Assembly: GCA_947473305.1 (NCBI GenBank)
Contig: CANJCB010000038.1
Coordinates: 1 to 41,829, forward strand
DNA length: 41,829 bases
From: Rhodospirillales bacterium
GTDB lineage: Bacteria; Pseudomonadota; Alphaproteobacteria; ATCC43930; CGMCC-115725
Direction: 5' to 3'
A program made the translations under genes and the position numbers. Shown here piece by piece: positions 9,032-16,112 of this stretch. The notes below the pieces were generated by a model, which did no database searches, was not told the DNA's origin, and worked only from the letters and a program-made list of their open reading frames with translations. Each line of letters begins with the position of its first letter. Position 1 is the first letter of the stretch.

Positions 9032-10093
9032 CTACGACGCCTTCTTCTGCGGCTGGCCGTAGTACCACTTGCGCAAGTCGCCGTAGCTGATCGGCTGGTA
9101 GAGCGGGGGCCGGTCGGGGCCCTGGCAGGTGGGCAGCACCTCGACCACCGTGTCATCGCTCGGCCCGAAGAAGACCGGGATCGAATAGCGGTCGACCTCG
9201 TTGGTGTTGATCACCCGGTGCTTGGTCGAGAGGTATTCCTCGTTGCTCCATTGGACAAGCGAGTTGCCGGTGTTGACCAACAGGCAGCCGGGGCGGATGT
9301 CGACCTCGCGCCAATGGCCGGAGGGCATGCGCACGGCAAGGCCGGGCACGTCCTGCTGCGCCAGGAAAGTCATCATGGCGTTGTCGGTATGCGGGTTGAT
9401 CCCGTACTGTCGGTTGCCGATCTCCTTCTGGGGCGGATAGTGGAGCAGCGCCAACTGGAGGTGCCGGGTCTTGAACATGTCCTCGAAATAGTCGAGCGGC
9501 ATCTTGAGCGAGATGCACCAGAGCGGCAGGAAGCTCATGGCAAGCTTGTCGATGGCGGCATGATACTTGACCACCGTCTGGCGGAAGCCCGGAAGGTCCG
9601 GCCAGCGGCTCACCGAGTCGCCGGGCCCGATCTCGGGCTTGCCCGCGCGCTCGAAATCGGGCTCCCACTGCACCGAGAACTGGGCGTAGTAGCTGGGCTT
9701 GGTGCCGGTGATGATCGAGGTATTGGTCTGCGACCCATAGGTGCCCCGCGCGCCATAGCCGCGATATCCCGTTCGCATGCTGTCGTCGTCGCGGGCCTTG
9801 AGCGCTTCCTTCGCCTCCAGGGGCAGCGCGTGGAAGGCCTTGCTCTGGGCGAAGGTCGCATCGAGCAGCGCCTGGGGGATGCCGTGGTTCTTCAGGTAGA
9901 AGAAGCCCACGGTCATGGTGATCTCGCGCAGCTTCGCCGCCACTTCCTCGGCGCCGCCGGGGCGGCCGTCGAGATAGGGGGCGAAGTCGAGCGTCGGGAT
10001 CTCCTCAATCGAATCGGGGTGGTCGATCAGGGCGACCGTCGCCTCGTCTTCGCGCATCTCGCCGCGCGGGTCGCGGATCTTGCCGTCATCCAT
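9032..10093 (-). CDS. Isopenicillin-N-synthase-family Fe(II)/2-oxoglutarate-type oxygenase
   Basis: This 353-residue non-haem iron oxygenase has an N-terminal DIOX_N-like region (PTLDFAPYLDG, about 33-44, then GFFYLKNHGIP) and a double-stranded beta-helix core. Iron ligands are His235-Thr-Asp237 (NPHTDNAMM) and His292 (TKHRVINT). The co-substrate site is Arg302-Tyr-Ser304 (DRYS). AAGGAG lies 8 bp upstream of the ATG, so the start is well supported. It is downstream of, and 36 bp from, a binding-protein gene and is probably co-transcribed with it. Bacterial members act on amino acids, plant-hormone-like acids or antibiotics precursors; the substrate here is unknown. Confidence 0.9.
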   Translation of the reverse strand: MDDGKIRDPRGEMREDEATVALIDHPDSIEEIPTLDFAPYLDGRPGGAEEVAAKLREITMTVGFFYLKNHGIPQALLDATFAQSKAFHALPLEAKEALKARDDDSMRTGYRGYGARGTYGSQTNTSIITGTKPSYYAQFSVQWEPDFERAGKPEIGPGDSVSRWPDLPGFRQTVVKYHAAIDKLAMSFLPLWCISLKMPLDYFEDMFKTRHLQLALLHYPPQKEIGNRQYGINPHTDNAMMTFLAQQDVPGLAVRMPSGHWREVDIRPGCLLVNTGNSLVQWSNEEYLSTKHRVINTNEVDRYSIPVFFGPSDDTVVEVLPTCQGPDRPPLYQPISYGDLRKWYYGQPQKKAS

Positions 10094-10129
10094 CGGATGT
10101 CTCCTTCACTGGGAAGCGGGTGGCGCGCT

Positions 10130-11002
10130 TCAGAGGGCGCAGGCCTGCTCGCCGCTGATGTTCATGAACTTCTCATCATATTCGAAATCGTGCTGCTTGA
10201 GGATCTTCGCGACCTCGCCCGACTTCTTGAGCGCCCGGAACTCGGCCACGAAGGCGTCGCGCAGGTCCGTGTCGTCCAGGCGGAAGGCGCCGCCCGAGCC
10301 CCGGTTGGGATGGCCCGAATCGACGGGCGCGATCTCGATGCCGCCGCGCTGGCTCTTCAGGAGCTGCATGGTCTTGGCGTCGGAGGTGACGATCGGCACG
10401 CGCTTGGCTGTGAGCCCCTCGTAGAGCAGCGGCGTATCGCTGAACTGCGCGATCTCGACCTTGTCCTTCCGGCCGGCCGCCTCGATGCCCTGCTGGAGAT
10501 AGGGAAGCTCCGCGCTGCCCTTGGAGATGCCGATCAGGCTAAAGGCCGCGCCGAGCTCGGTGAAGCTCTTGGGCGGATCCTTGACGGTCCCCGGCAGGTA
10601 GCCGATCCACTGGGTCTCGTCCTTGCGGTAGAAGGGGTCGCAGAAGAGCACCTGCTTGCAGCGGTCGGGCGAGATGGTGAGGCTCGCGCCGATCATGTCC
10701 CAGCGACCGGCCTGGAGCCCGGGGACGAGCTCGCCATAGGCCGCGACGAAAGCCTCGATCTTGGGGATGCCCATGCGCTCGACCACGGCCCTGACGAGGG
10801 TGGGGGCGATGCCGATCAGGGTGCCGTCGGGGTTGAGCGTGCTCCAGGGCATGTTGTTGGCGATGCCGATCCGGATCGAGCCCTGCTGCTTCAGCTTGGC
10901 CAGAGCCCCCCGGTCCGCCGCCGCCGGCCGCACGATCGCCGCCGCGCCCGCCACCGCCAGAACCCCGCGCCTCGTCCACTGACGACCCCTGCCATGCCCC
11001 AT
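10130..11002 (-). CDS. Periplasmic amino-acid/ectoine-type solute-binding protein (SBP_bac_3)
   Basis: This 290-residue binding protein begins with a twin-arginine-like leader (RQWTRRGVLAVAGAAAIV). The core reads IRIGIANNMPWSTLNPDG, then LVRAVVERMGI and GELVPGLQAGRWDMIGASLTI. This resembles EhuB, the ectoine/hydroxyectoine binder of the family-3 amino-acid-binding group. No matching permease or ATPase gene lies nearby, so the importer is either elsewhere or lost. The neighbouring oxygenase suggests the ligand may also be its substrate, but that is inference. Confidence 0.85.
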   Translation of the reverse strand: MGHGRGRQWTRRGVLAVAGAAAIVRPAAADRGALAKLKQQGSIRIGIANNMPWSTLNPDGTLIGIAPTLVRAVVERMGIPKIEAFVAAYGELVPGLQAGRWDMIGASLTISPDRCKQVLFCDPFYRKDETQWIGYLPGTVKDPPKSFTELGAAFSLIGISKGSAELPYLQQGIEAAGRKDKVEIAQFSDTPLLYEGLTAKRVPIVTSDAKTMQLLKSQRGGIEIAPVDSGHPNRGSGGAFRLDDTDLRDAFVAEFRALKKSGEVAKILKQHDFEYDEKFMNISGEQACAL

Positions 11003-11098
11003 GATCGATTCCCCTGAAAAGAGCGTACTTTGCAGATTGCTGCCCTCATCCTAGCCGCATGCGCGGCCGGGGTCACGCGTCTCCTGGCATGATGGCGC
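11003..11098. other. Upstream region of the binding-protein/oxygenase pair
   Basis: This 96-bp stretch lies between the binding-protein start and repeat copy C. No gene is seen. Any promoter for the minus-strand pair must lie here or within the repeat; none is clear by eye. Confidence 0.35.
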
Positions 11099-11287
11099 TG
11101 TGAAATTGCGCCCAACAATGACTCCGCCCCTGAAGTCTCTCAGCGCATTGATCCGGTTGGCAAACATGCGAATTTGAAGGGGGTCATCTGTCGCGCGAAA
11201 CTTGACCCCACCAGTTGGCGTATTTCTCGGCGTGATCAATGAGTTGCTCGGATTTTGGGTGGAGTCACACTTGGAAGCGATTTCACA
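11099..11287 (+). mobile_element. Complete copy C of the 189-bp inverted-repeat element
   Basis: This copy has the same length and orientation as the one at 6988-7176, with scattered substitutions. The ends are TGTGAAATTGCGCCC and GAAGCGATTTCACA. It abuts a zinc-ribbon gene fragment exactly at its right end (the coding frame at 11288-11403 stops at the junction). The left flank does not continue that gene, and no target duplication is evident. Confidence 0.82.
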
Positions 11288-11403
11288 CCGAGCTTCGCGA
11301 TTAGCGACGGCATGTCCATGTCGGTCGCGTTGTTGCAGGCGAGGCAATGGGCGACGAGATAGCTGCCGTTGCGGTGGGTGCTGCCGAGGGTGGCCGCTGC
11401 CAT
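11288..11403 (-). pseudogene. Zinc-ribbon-like small protein, N-terminal part
   Basis: The ATG at 11401-11403 (minus strand) opens a 38-residue frame containing GSYLVAHCLACNNATDMDM and MPSLIAKLG, with the first CxxC at Cys20/Cys23. The last nine residues repeat the start of the fragment at 8799-8917. Together the two pieces would make a small two-CxxC zinc-ribbon protein. The frame is cut by repeat copy C at 11287. Confidence 0.6.
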
Positions 11404-11802
11404 TGACCTAGTACCTGCCGAAATTGAAAAGCACGCGACGGGTCATCCAGGGGATTTGCACCACGTAGGCGATGCTCCCGCCGAACCTGAAAGCTCCAAA
11501 GAGTTCGCCGACGCCTACTGCGCGCCGAAGCTGGGTGACGTGAAACTCCGGCACGGTGAAAAGCTCGTCGGTCTCTTTTCCTATAGCGCCCTTAGCGGAG
11601 CATTCAAAGATTGGGAGAGTTGTGGGGTTCTTAGCAATCCTGGACCTGGGGCGGGCATTTGTCGGCGGTGCTCCCAGTCGTAGGGCATCACAAGCGCTCA
11701 GAACACGAAATTGTGCAAGCTAAGTCCCCAGCAAGTCCCCAGGGATTTTTACGGCGCCTCGGACATCACGGTCAGCCGCGCGACGGGACCTAAGTCCTTG
11801 AA
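11404..11802. other. Unassigned stretch without a supported gene
   Basis: Open frames here show no family resemblance, ribosome site or coding bias that I trust. The only notable feature is the direct repeat AAGTCCCCAG...AAGTCCCCAG near 11721-11743, a pattern sometimes seen next to old integration sites. Nothing else supports an att site. Confidence 0.35.
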
Positions 11803-11833
11803 TGAAAACAGCCCCCGGAGTTATCCGGGGGCT
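11803..11833 (-). terminator. Intrinsic terminator ending the hairpin-rich RNA
   Basis: This is a 10-bp GC-rich stem (AGCCCCCGGA/TCCGGGGGCT) with a four-base loop, followed on the minus strand by GTTTTC. It would end transcripts coming from the trxB-lysR operon or from a separate small RNA promoter. Confidence 0.65.
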
Positions 11834-12062
11834 AGTTACAGGGAGGCTTCACGTCTGGGAGACGTAAGGGTCCTGAGACCCTCTTCCCGGATCCGAAAAT
11901 CCGGGAACTCGGCGCAACCGCCGAAAGCAGCGATTGCAGAACAGGTTGCGATGAACCATCGCACGATTAAAAAAGTGACTGATGGGTGCAGAATTGACCA
12001 ACCTTAATTTCGGTTGGCTCCTTTGCAAAAACTGCATCTCTACGCTCAATCCTTGAGCAGGA
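11803..12062 (-). ncRNA. Candidate structured small RNA: run of perfect hairpins, possibly AbcR-like
   Basis: Seven perfect hairpins occur in about 250 bp: 11810-11833 (10-bp stem), 11851-11865 (6), 11867-11882 (6), 11884-11907 (9), 11909-11924 (6), 11947-11963 (7) and 11998-12017 (6). A further one, GCTCAA/TTGAGC, is at 12044-12058. On the minus strand the last hairpin is followed by GTTTTC, so transcription probably runs leftward and ends there. The hairpin at 11851-11865 displays CTCCCA, the anti-ribosome-site motif known from alphaproteobacterial AbcR (alpha-r15) RNAs. The gene just upstream on the same strand is an LsrB/VtlR-type regulator, whose relatives control AbcR RNAs. The AbcR link is inference, and the region is longer than a single AbcR. 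Confidence 0.5.
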
Positions 12063-12133
12063 GCATAAAATTAGCCCATTAGGGGACGGTGGAAGTAGAA
12101 AAACGGAAAGGTCTATTTAACCATGACGCGAAA

Positions 12134-13027
12134 TCAGCCGTTTTTTGCCTCAGCGACTTTACGCAGGAGGAAGTCGCGGAAGACCGCGATGCGCTTGGAA
12201 GAGCGTAATTCCTCGGGATAGACGAAATAAGCCTCGACCTCGGGGCCGGGCAGATCGACCAATACGCGCACCAGGCCTTGAGCCTCATGGGTCATGTAAT
12301 CGGGCAGCGCCGCCAATCCCAGGCCGCTCTCCGCCGCCCGGAAGATCGCATAGACGTTGTTGACGGTCAGTATGGGGCGGCGCTCGTGACCGGCGTTGGA
12401 GCCCGCGTCGATGAGCCAATTGACGCTCGGTGTCGGCGGACGGGCATCGGTGCCGTAGATGATGATCCGGTGCTTGTCGAGATCCTCGGCCTTCTGCGGC
12501 ATCCCGTGCTTTTTCACATATTCGGCCGAGGCATAGATGTTGTAGCGCACGGTCATGAGATGGCGCTGCACCAGATCGGGCTGGCGGGGCGGCGACATGC
12601 GGATCGCCACATCGGCCTCGCGCATGGAGAGGTCGAGTTCGGCGTCGTCGACCACGAGGCTGATCTGGATTTCGGGATAATGGTCCAGGAACTCGCGGAT
12701 GCGGGGCGCCAGCCAGGCGCCGCCGAAGGCCACCGCCGCCGTCACCTTGAGCGGTCCTCGGGGGCGATCCTTCGATTCCTGCAGCATCGCCTCGGTCATG
12801 GCGAGCTTGGCGAACACCTCGCGGGCGGTGCGAAAGAGAAGGTCGCCCTGCTCGGTCAGGATCAGACCGCGCGCGTGCCGGTGGAAGAGCGGCACGCTGA
12901 GGCTTTCCTCCAGCGCGCTGATCTGCCGGCTGACCGCGGATTGGCTCAGGTTCAATGTCTCGCCGGCATGGGTAAAGCTGCCAGCCTCCGCCACGGCGTG
13001 GAAGACCCGCAGCTTATCCCAGTCCAT
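12134..13027 (-). CDS. LysR-family regulator, LsrB/VtlR-like
   Basis: This 297-residue LysR-type transcription factor begins MDWDKLRVFHAVAEAGSF, the hallmark N-terminus of the LsrB/VtlR group. The helix-turn-helix is at about residues 18-37 (LNLSQSAVSRQISALE) and the effector-binding domain spans about 90-295. I chose the ATG at 13027 because upstream in-frame codons add 45 low-complexity residues not found in the family. It lies 59 bp downstream of trxB, an arrangement conserved in many Alphaproteobacteria. Relatives control oxidative-stress, envelope and virulence genes and, in Brucella and Agrobacterium, AbcR small RNAs. The chain contains no cysteine, unlike redox-responsive LsrB. Confidence 0.88.
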   Translation of the reverse strand: MDWDKLRVFHAVAEAGSFTHAGETLNLSQSAVSRQISALEESLSVPLFHRHARGLILTEQGDLLFRTAREVFAKLAMTEAMLQESKDRPRGPLKVTAAVAFGGAWLAPRIREFLDHYPEIQISLVVDDAELDLSMREADVAIRMSPPRQPDLVQRHLMTVRYNIYASAEYVKKHGMPQKAEDLDKHRIIIYGTDARPPTPSVNWLIDAGSNAGHERRPILTVNNVYAIFRAAESGLGLAALPDYMTHEAQGLVRVLVDLPGPEVEAYFVYPEELRSSKRIAVFRDFLLRKVAEAKNG

Positions 13028-13086
13028 ACCCCGCCCCCAGGACGGAGCGCCTCCGAGCGATGTCGGCATGCTTGCCCCCAGACTTT

Positions 13087-14055
13087 TTATTCGGCTGCTT
13101 TCAGCGACCCTGCCACCTCGTGCGCGGCAATGAACTTCTCGGCCTCCAGAGCCGCCATGCACCCCATGCCCGCCGCGGTCACCGCCTGGCGGAAAATCTT
13201 GTCCTTGACGTCGCCGGCCGCGAAGACGCCCGGGATCTCGGTCGCCGTCGAATCGGCGCGCGTCATGAGATAGCCCTCAGCATCGAGCGGCAATTGACCC
13301 TTGAAGATCTCTGTGACCGGCGTATGGCCGATGGCGATGAAGACGCCGTCGCAAGGCACCTGCTTGGTCTCGCCGGTCCGGGTGTCGCGCAACTTCACGC
13401 CGGTGACATGGGGCGGATTCTGCTCGCCGACGATCTCGTCGACCGTGGCGTTCCAGACGACCTCGATCTTCGGGTTCCGGAACAGCCGGTCCTGTAGGAT
13501 CTTCTCGGCGCGGAAACTGTCGCGGCGATGGACAACCGTCACCTTGGTCGCGTGGTTGGTGAGGTAGAGCGCTTCCTCGACCGCCGTATTGCCGCCGCCG
13601 ACCAGGACGACCTCCTTGCCGCGGAAGAAGAAGCCGTCGCAAGTGGCGCAAGCGGACACCCCGAAGCCGCGATAGGCGTCCTCGCTCGGCAACCCGAGCC
13701 AGCGCGCCTGAGCGCCTGTCGCGATGACGACCGTCTCGGCGACGAAGACATCGCCCGAGTCGGCTTTGCAGACGAAGGGACGGCGGGAGAAATCCACGGA
13801 GGTGATGATGTCGAAGACGGTCTTGGTCCCGACATGCTCCGCCTGCTTCTGCATCTGTTCCATGAGCCAGGGGCCCTGGATCACGTCGGAGAAGCCGGGG
13901 TAGTTTTCCACATCAGTCGTGATCGTGAGCTGGCCGCCGGGCTGAAGTCCCTGGACCAGGATCGGCTGGAGATTGGCGCGCGCCGCATAGATCGCGGCGG
14001 TATAGCCCGCAGGCCCCGCGCCGATGATGAGAACTTTCGTGTGGTGTTCGGTCAT
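13087..14055 (-). CDS. trxB: Thioredoxin-disulfide reductase
   Basis: This 322-residue flavoenzyme reduces thioredoxin with NADPH in the cytoplasm. The FAD-binding GxGxxG is at 12-17 (GAGPAG), the redox pair Cys136-Ala-Thr-Cys139 is in SACATCDG, and the NADPH motif is VGGGNTAVEEAL. The C-terminal FAD-binding motif is PGVFAAGDVKD. The length and all motifs match the low-molecular-weight bacterial type. It is the middle gene of a minus-strand operon, 20 bp after an unknown 634-residue protein gene and 59 bp before the LysR gene. Confidence 0.97.
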   Translation of the reverse strand: MTEHHTKVLIIGAGPAGYTAAIYAARANLQPILVQGLQPGGQLTITTDVENYPGFSDVIQGPWLMEQMQKQAEHVGTKTVFDIITSVDFSRRPFVCKADSGDVFVAETVVIATGAQARWLGLPSEDAYRGFGVSACATCDGFFFRGKEVVLVGGGNTAVEEALYLTNHATKVTVVHRRDSFRAEKILQDRLFRNPKIEVVWNATVDEIVGEQNPPHVTGVKLRDTRTGETKQVPCDGVFIAIGHTPVTEIFKGQLPLDAEGYLMTRADSTATEIPGVFAAGDVKDKIFRQAVTAAGMGCMAALEAEKFIAAHEVAGSLKAAE

Positions 14056-14075
14056 AAGGTCGTTCCCGCCCGGCT

Positions 14076-15980
14076 CTAGAAGCCGAACATGTGGTCAAGG
14101 CTGAAGGCACCGTCGCGCCCGATCAACCCATGATAGCCGAAGAGCCGGCAGGTTCTATCGTCAACGACGATATAGGCGCCATCTCCCGCCTGTTTTCTTT
14201 CGGCCGGGTCGAAGATCTCGGAATAGCGCCAGAAATGGGAGCCGGAGCAGGGGATCGAGATCCGCCGTTGGGCGACCACCCCACCCCCCTGGTCATGGAG
14301 CCTGAGATCCGTCGTGCTTGTCCCATGCCAGGGCAGCGAGGCCGGATAGATCAGATGGCACAGGGTGTCGTAGGGCTCCGGTCCCAGCCGCAGGAAGAGC
14401 CGGGTGGAGAGACCCGGCGCGCGGCCCGCATAGGATTGCGGTTCGTTGCGATAGGTCATGACGGTGTTGAAGACATGGGCGCCGAAGCTCGTCTCCGCCG
14501 CATGGCCCGAGGCGCGGTCCTCGTAGCGGAAAAGCCCATGCAGCCAACCGTCGGCGTCATCCCCCGCCGAGGGATCGTAGACGATCTCCAAATGTCCGAA
14601 GCCCGAGGGCAGCGCATGGCCGTTGATCGCCTCGTCGAGATCGAGCTTCGTCGAATGATCGCGCGCGAGTCTGCCGAAACGGTGGGTCGTCACCTCGCGG
14701 CCCGAGGCGTCGTAGAGGATTGCGCCGATGGGCAAGCTCTGCTGGCAGGTCGCCATGGGCGTCGGGAGCGCGATTGACCGCCAGATGTCGCGCGGCAGGA
14801 TCGGGGCCGGCAGAAGATAGCCCTTGCCGAGGAGATTGCCCAATTCGCCGATCCGGGGATCGGGCTTCAAGTCGGTGCGCTCCACATTGGCGTGGGCAAT
14901 GCGGGTGCGGCGGCCGCTGGTGATCTCGTAGCGGGGCCGGACGAAGTGCTTGCCGGCCACGATCTCGATCTGCTCGGGCCATCTGAGGTCCGGCAGCAAT
15001 TCCGTTACGTCGATCTCGCGGGTCGCGAAGGGACCAATGGGCTCCTGCAGGACGCGGATTTCCGGCGACCCCATGCGGTTCATCCCGATCTCGCCCGCCG
15101 GAATGGGGCAAGGGTGGCTGTTCTGGACCCAGAGCACGACCCGTTCGCCCTCGTCGGGAGCGGGGAGGCCAGCGTAGAAATCGGCCGGCCAGGAATTGGC
15201 GTCATGGGTGCAGGAAAGGCTGGGATTGCCGTCGTCGCCGAAGGTGTCGAGGGCGTATTTGACCACGTCATGGCCCGTCGCGCCGACCGCATGGAGAAAG
15301 AGCTGGCCCGTGAAGTCCTGCAAGTGGAAGCGCCTGCGAATGTGGCGGCTGTCGAGGGTGATGGCGGCGACGCCTTCGGCCACCGTTTCTTCCCATTCGG
15401 CAATCGGTTGCCCCTTGCCGTCCAGGAGCAGGCACCAGAGTCTCACTTCCTTCGCGCCGTAGCCCGCCCAGTAGTTGGCCGTGACGAGGCGGGTGTGCTG
15501 TCCACCGCCGTCGCGGAAGAAGGCGAAGTTGGTCGCGAAATTGAGCGGGCTCAGATAGTCGCGCTTGTTGGTGATGCAGCGCTCCGGCAGGCGGATCGCA
15601 TCGAGACTCAGGACCTCCGCGCCCTCGGGCAGCAGATGGCGGATGTGATCGATGAGCTTACCGGCGTCGAAAGCCGCGACGAAGACCACCTTGGCGCCCG
15701 ATGATTTTAGGTCGGTCACAGGTTGCGCGGGTCGACCCAGCACGGGCTTGCCGATCTCGGTCACATCCTGGACGTAGCAACCGGCGAGCGTCAGACCGCC
15801 GAGATCGTGGAATTCCGCGAAACCGTCCGCGAAGCCCAGGGGGTCGTAGACCGCGACCGGACCTCGGCCCAGCACGGCGAAGAGCGCCGGCAGAGCCCTT
15901 GCGGCGAGCGGATGGGTCACGGCCTTGTAGAAGCTGTTGCCGCCGCTCTTGTTGCTGAAAGTCTCGATCTTAAGCGGCAT
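14076..15980 (-). CDS. Conserved-looking hypothetical protein, 634 residues
   Basis: I do not recognise this protein's family. It has no signal peptide, no membrane segment and no classic enzyme motif. The composition is that of a soluble, beta-rich protein with many aromatic residues and several His/Cys positions (for example SLSCTHDANSWPADFYAGLP). The N-terminal part contains a Rossmann-like stretch GAKVVFVAAFDAGKLIDHI (about 95-113). The reading frame is long, with good GC-rich codon usage throughout, so the gene is real. It ends 20 bp before trxB and is likely co-transcribed with it. Confidence 0.8.
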   Translation of the reverse strand: MPLKIETFSNKSGGNSFYKAVTHPLAARALPALFAVLGRGPVAVYDPLGFADGFAEFHDLGGLTLAGCYVQDVTEIGKPVLGRPAQPVTDLKSSGAKVVFVAAFDAGKLIDHIRHLLPEGAEVLSLDAIRLPERCITNKRDYLSPLNFATNFAFFRDGGGQHTRLVTANYWAGYGAKEVRLWCLLLDGKGQPIAEWEETVAEGVAAITLDSRHIRRRFHLQDFTGQLFLHAVGATGHDVVKYALDTFGDDGNPSLSCTHDANSWPADFYAGLPAPDEGERVVLWVQNSHPCPIPAGEIGMNRMGSPEIRVLQEPIGPFATREIDVTELLPDLRWPEQIEIVAGKHFVRPRYEITSGRRTRIAHANVERTDLKPDPRIGELGNLLGKGYLLPAPILPRDIWRSIALPTPMATCQQSLPIGAILYDASGREVTTHRFGRLARDHSTKLDLDEAINGHALPSGFGHLEIVYDPSAGDDADGWLHGLFRYEDRASGHAAETSFGAHVFNTVMTYRNEPQSYAGRAPGLSTRLFLRLGPEPYDTLCHLIYPASLPWHGTSTTDLRLHDQGGGVVAQRRISIPCSGSHFWRYSEIFDPAERKQAGDGAYIVVDDRTCRLFGYHGLIGRDGAFSLDHMFGF

Positions 15981-16112
15981 CGGTCAAGTTTCTGCGGTCG
16001 TTTCGCAAGCGCTGCTGCCCTGAACTTGGACACGGGCGGGGATGAATGCTAGCCCGTGGCGGGTAAAAAGAATGTGGCGATACCCTCTTCACCTGGATAG
16101 TCTCCCGCCCGC

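Noticed and set aside
8912-11017. 701-codon open frame on the plus strand opposite the oxygenase and binding-protein genes
   Set aside because: It is the shadow of two well-supported minus-strand genes with clear family motifs. The predicted protein is Arg/Gly/Leu-rich without any domain and has no ribosome site.
11369-11683. 104-codon plus-strand open frame
   Set aside because: It starts inside the antisense of the zinc-ribbon fragment, lacks a ribosome site and has no recognisable sequence.
11721-11743. Phage attachment site (AAGTCCCCAG direct repeat)
   Set aside because: There is no integrase gene, tRNA end or second att copy in the window; the short repeat alone is not enough.
11810-12062. 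CRISPR array or tandem repeat
   Set aside because: The hairpins differ from one another in sequence, length and spacing; there is no direct repeat unit and no cas gene.
11803-12062. tmRNA, RNase P RNA, SRP RNA or tRNA
   Set aside because: I found no tag-peptide frame, no CCA-type acceptor stem, no tRNA-like T-loop and no conserved SRP or RNase P motifs.
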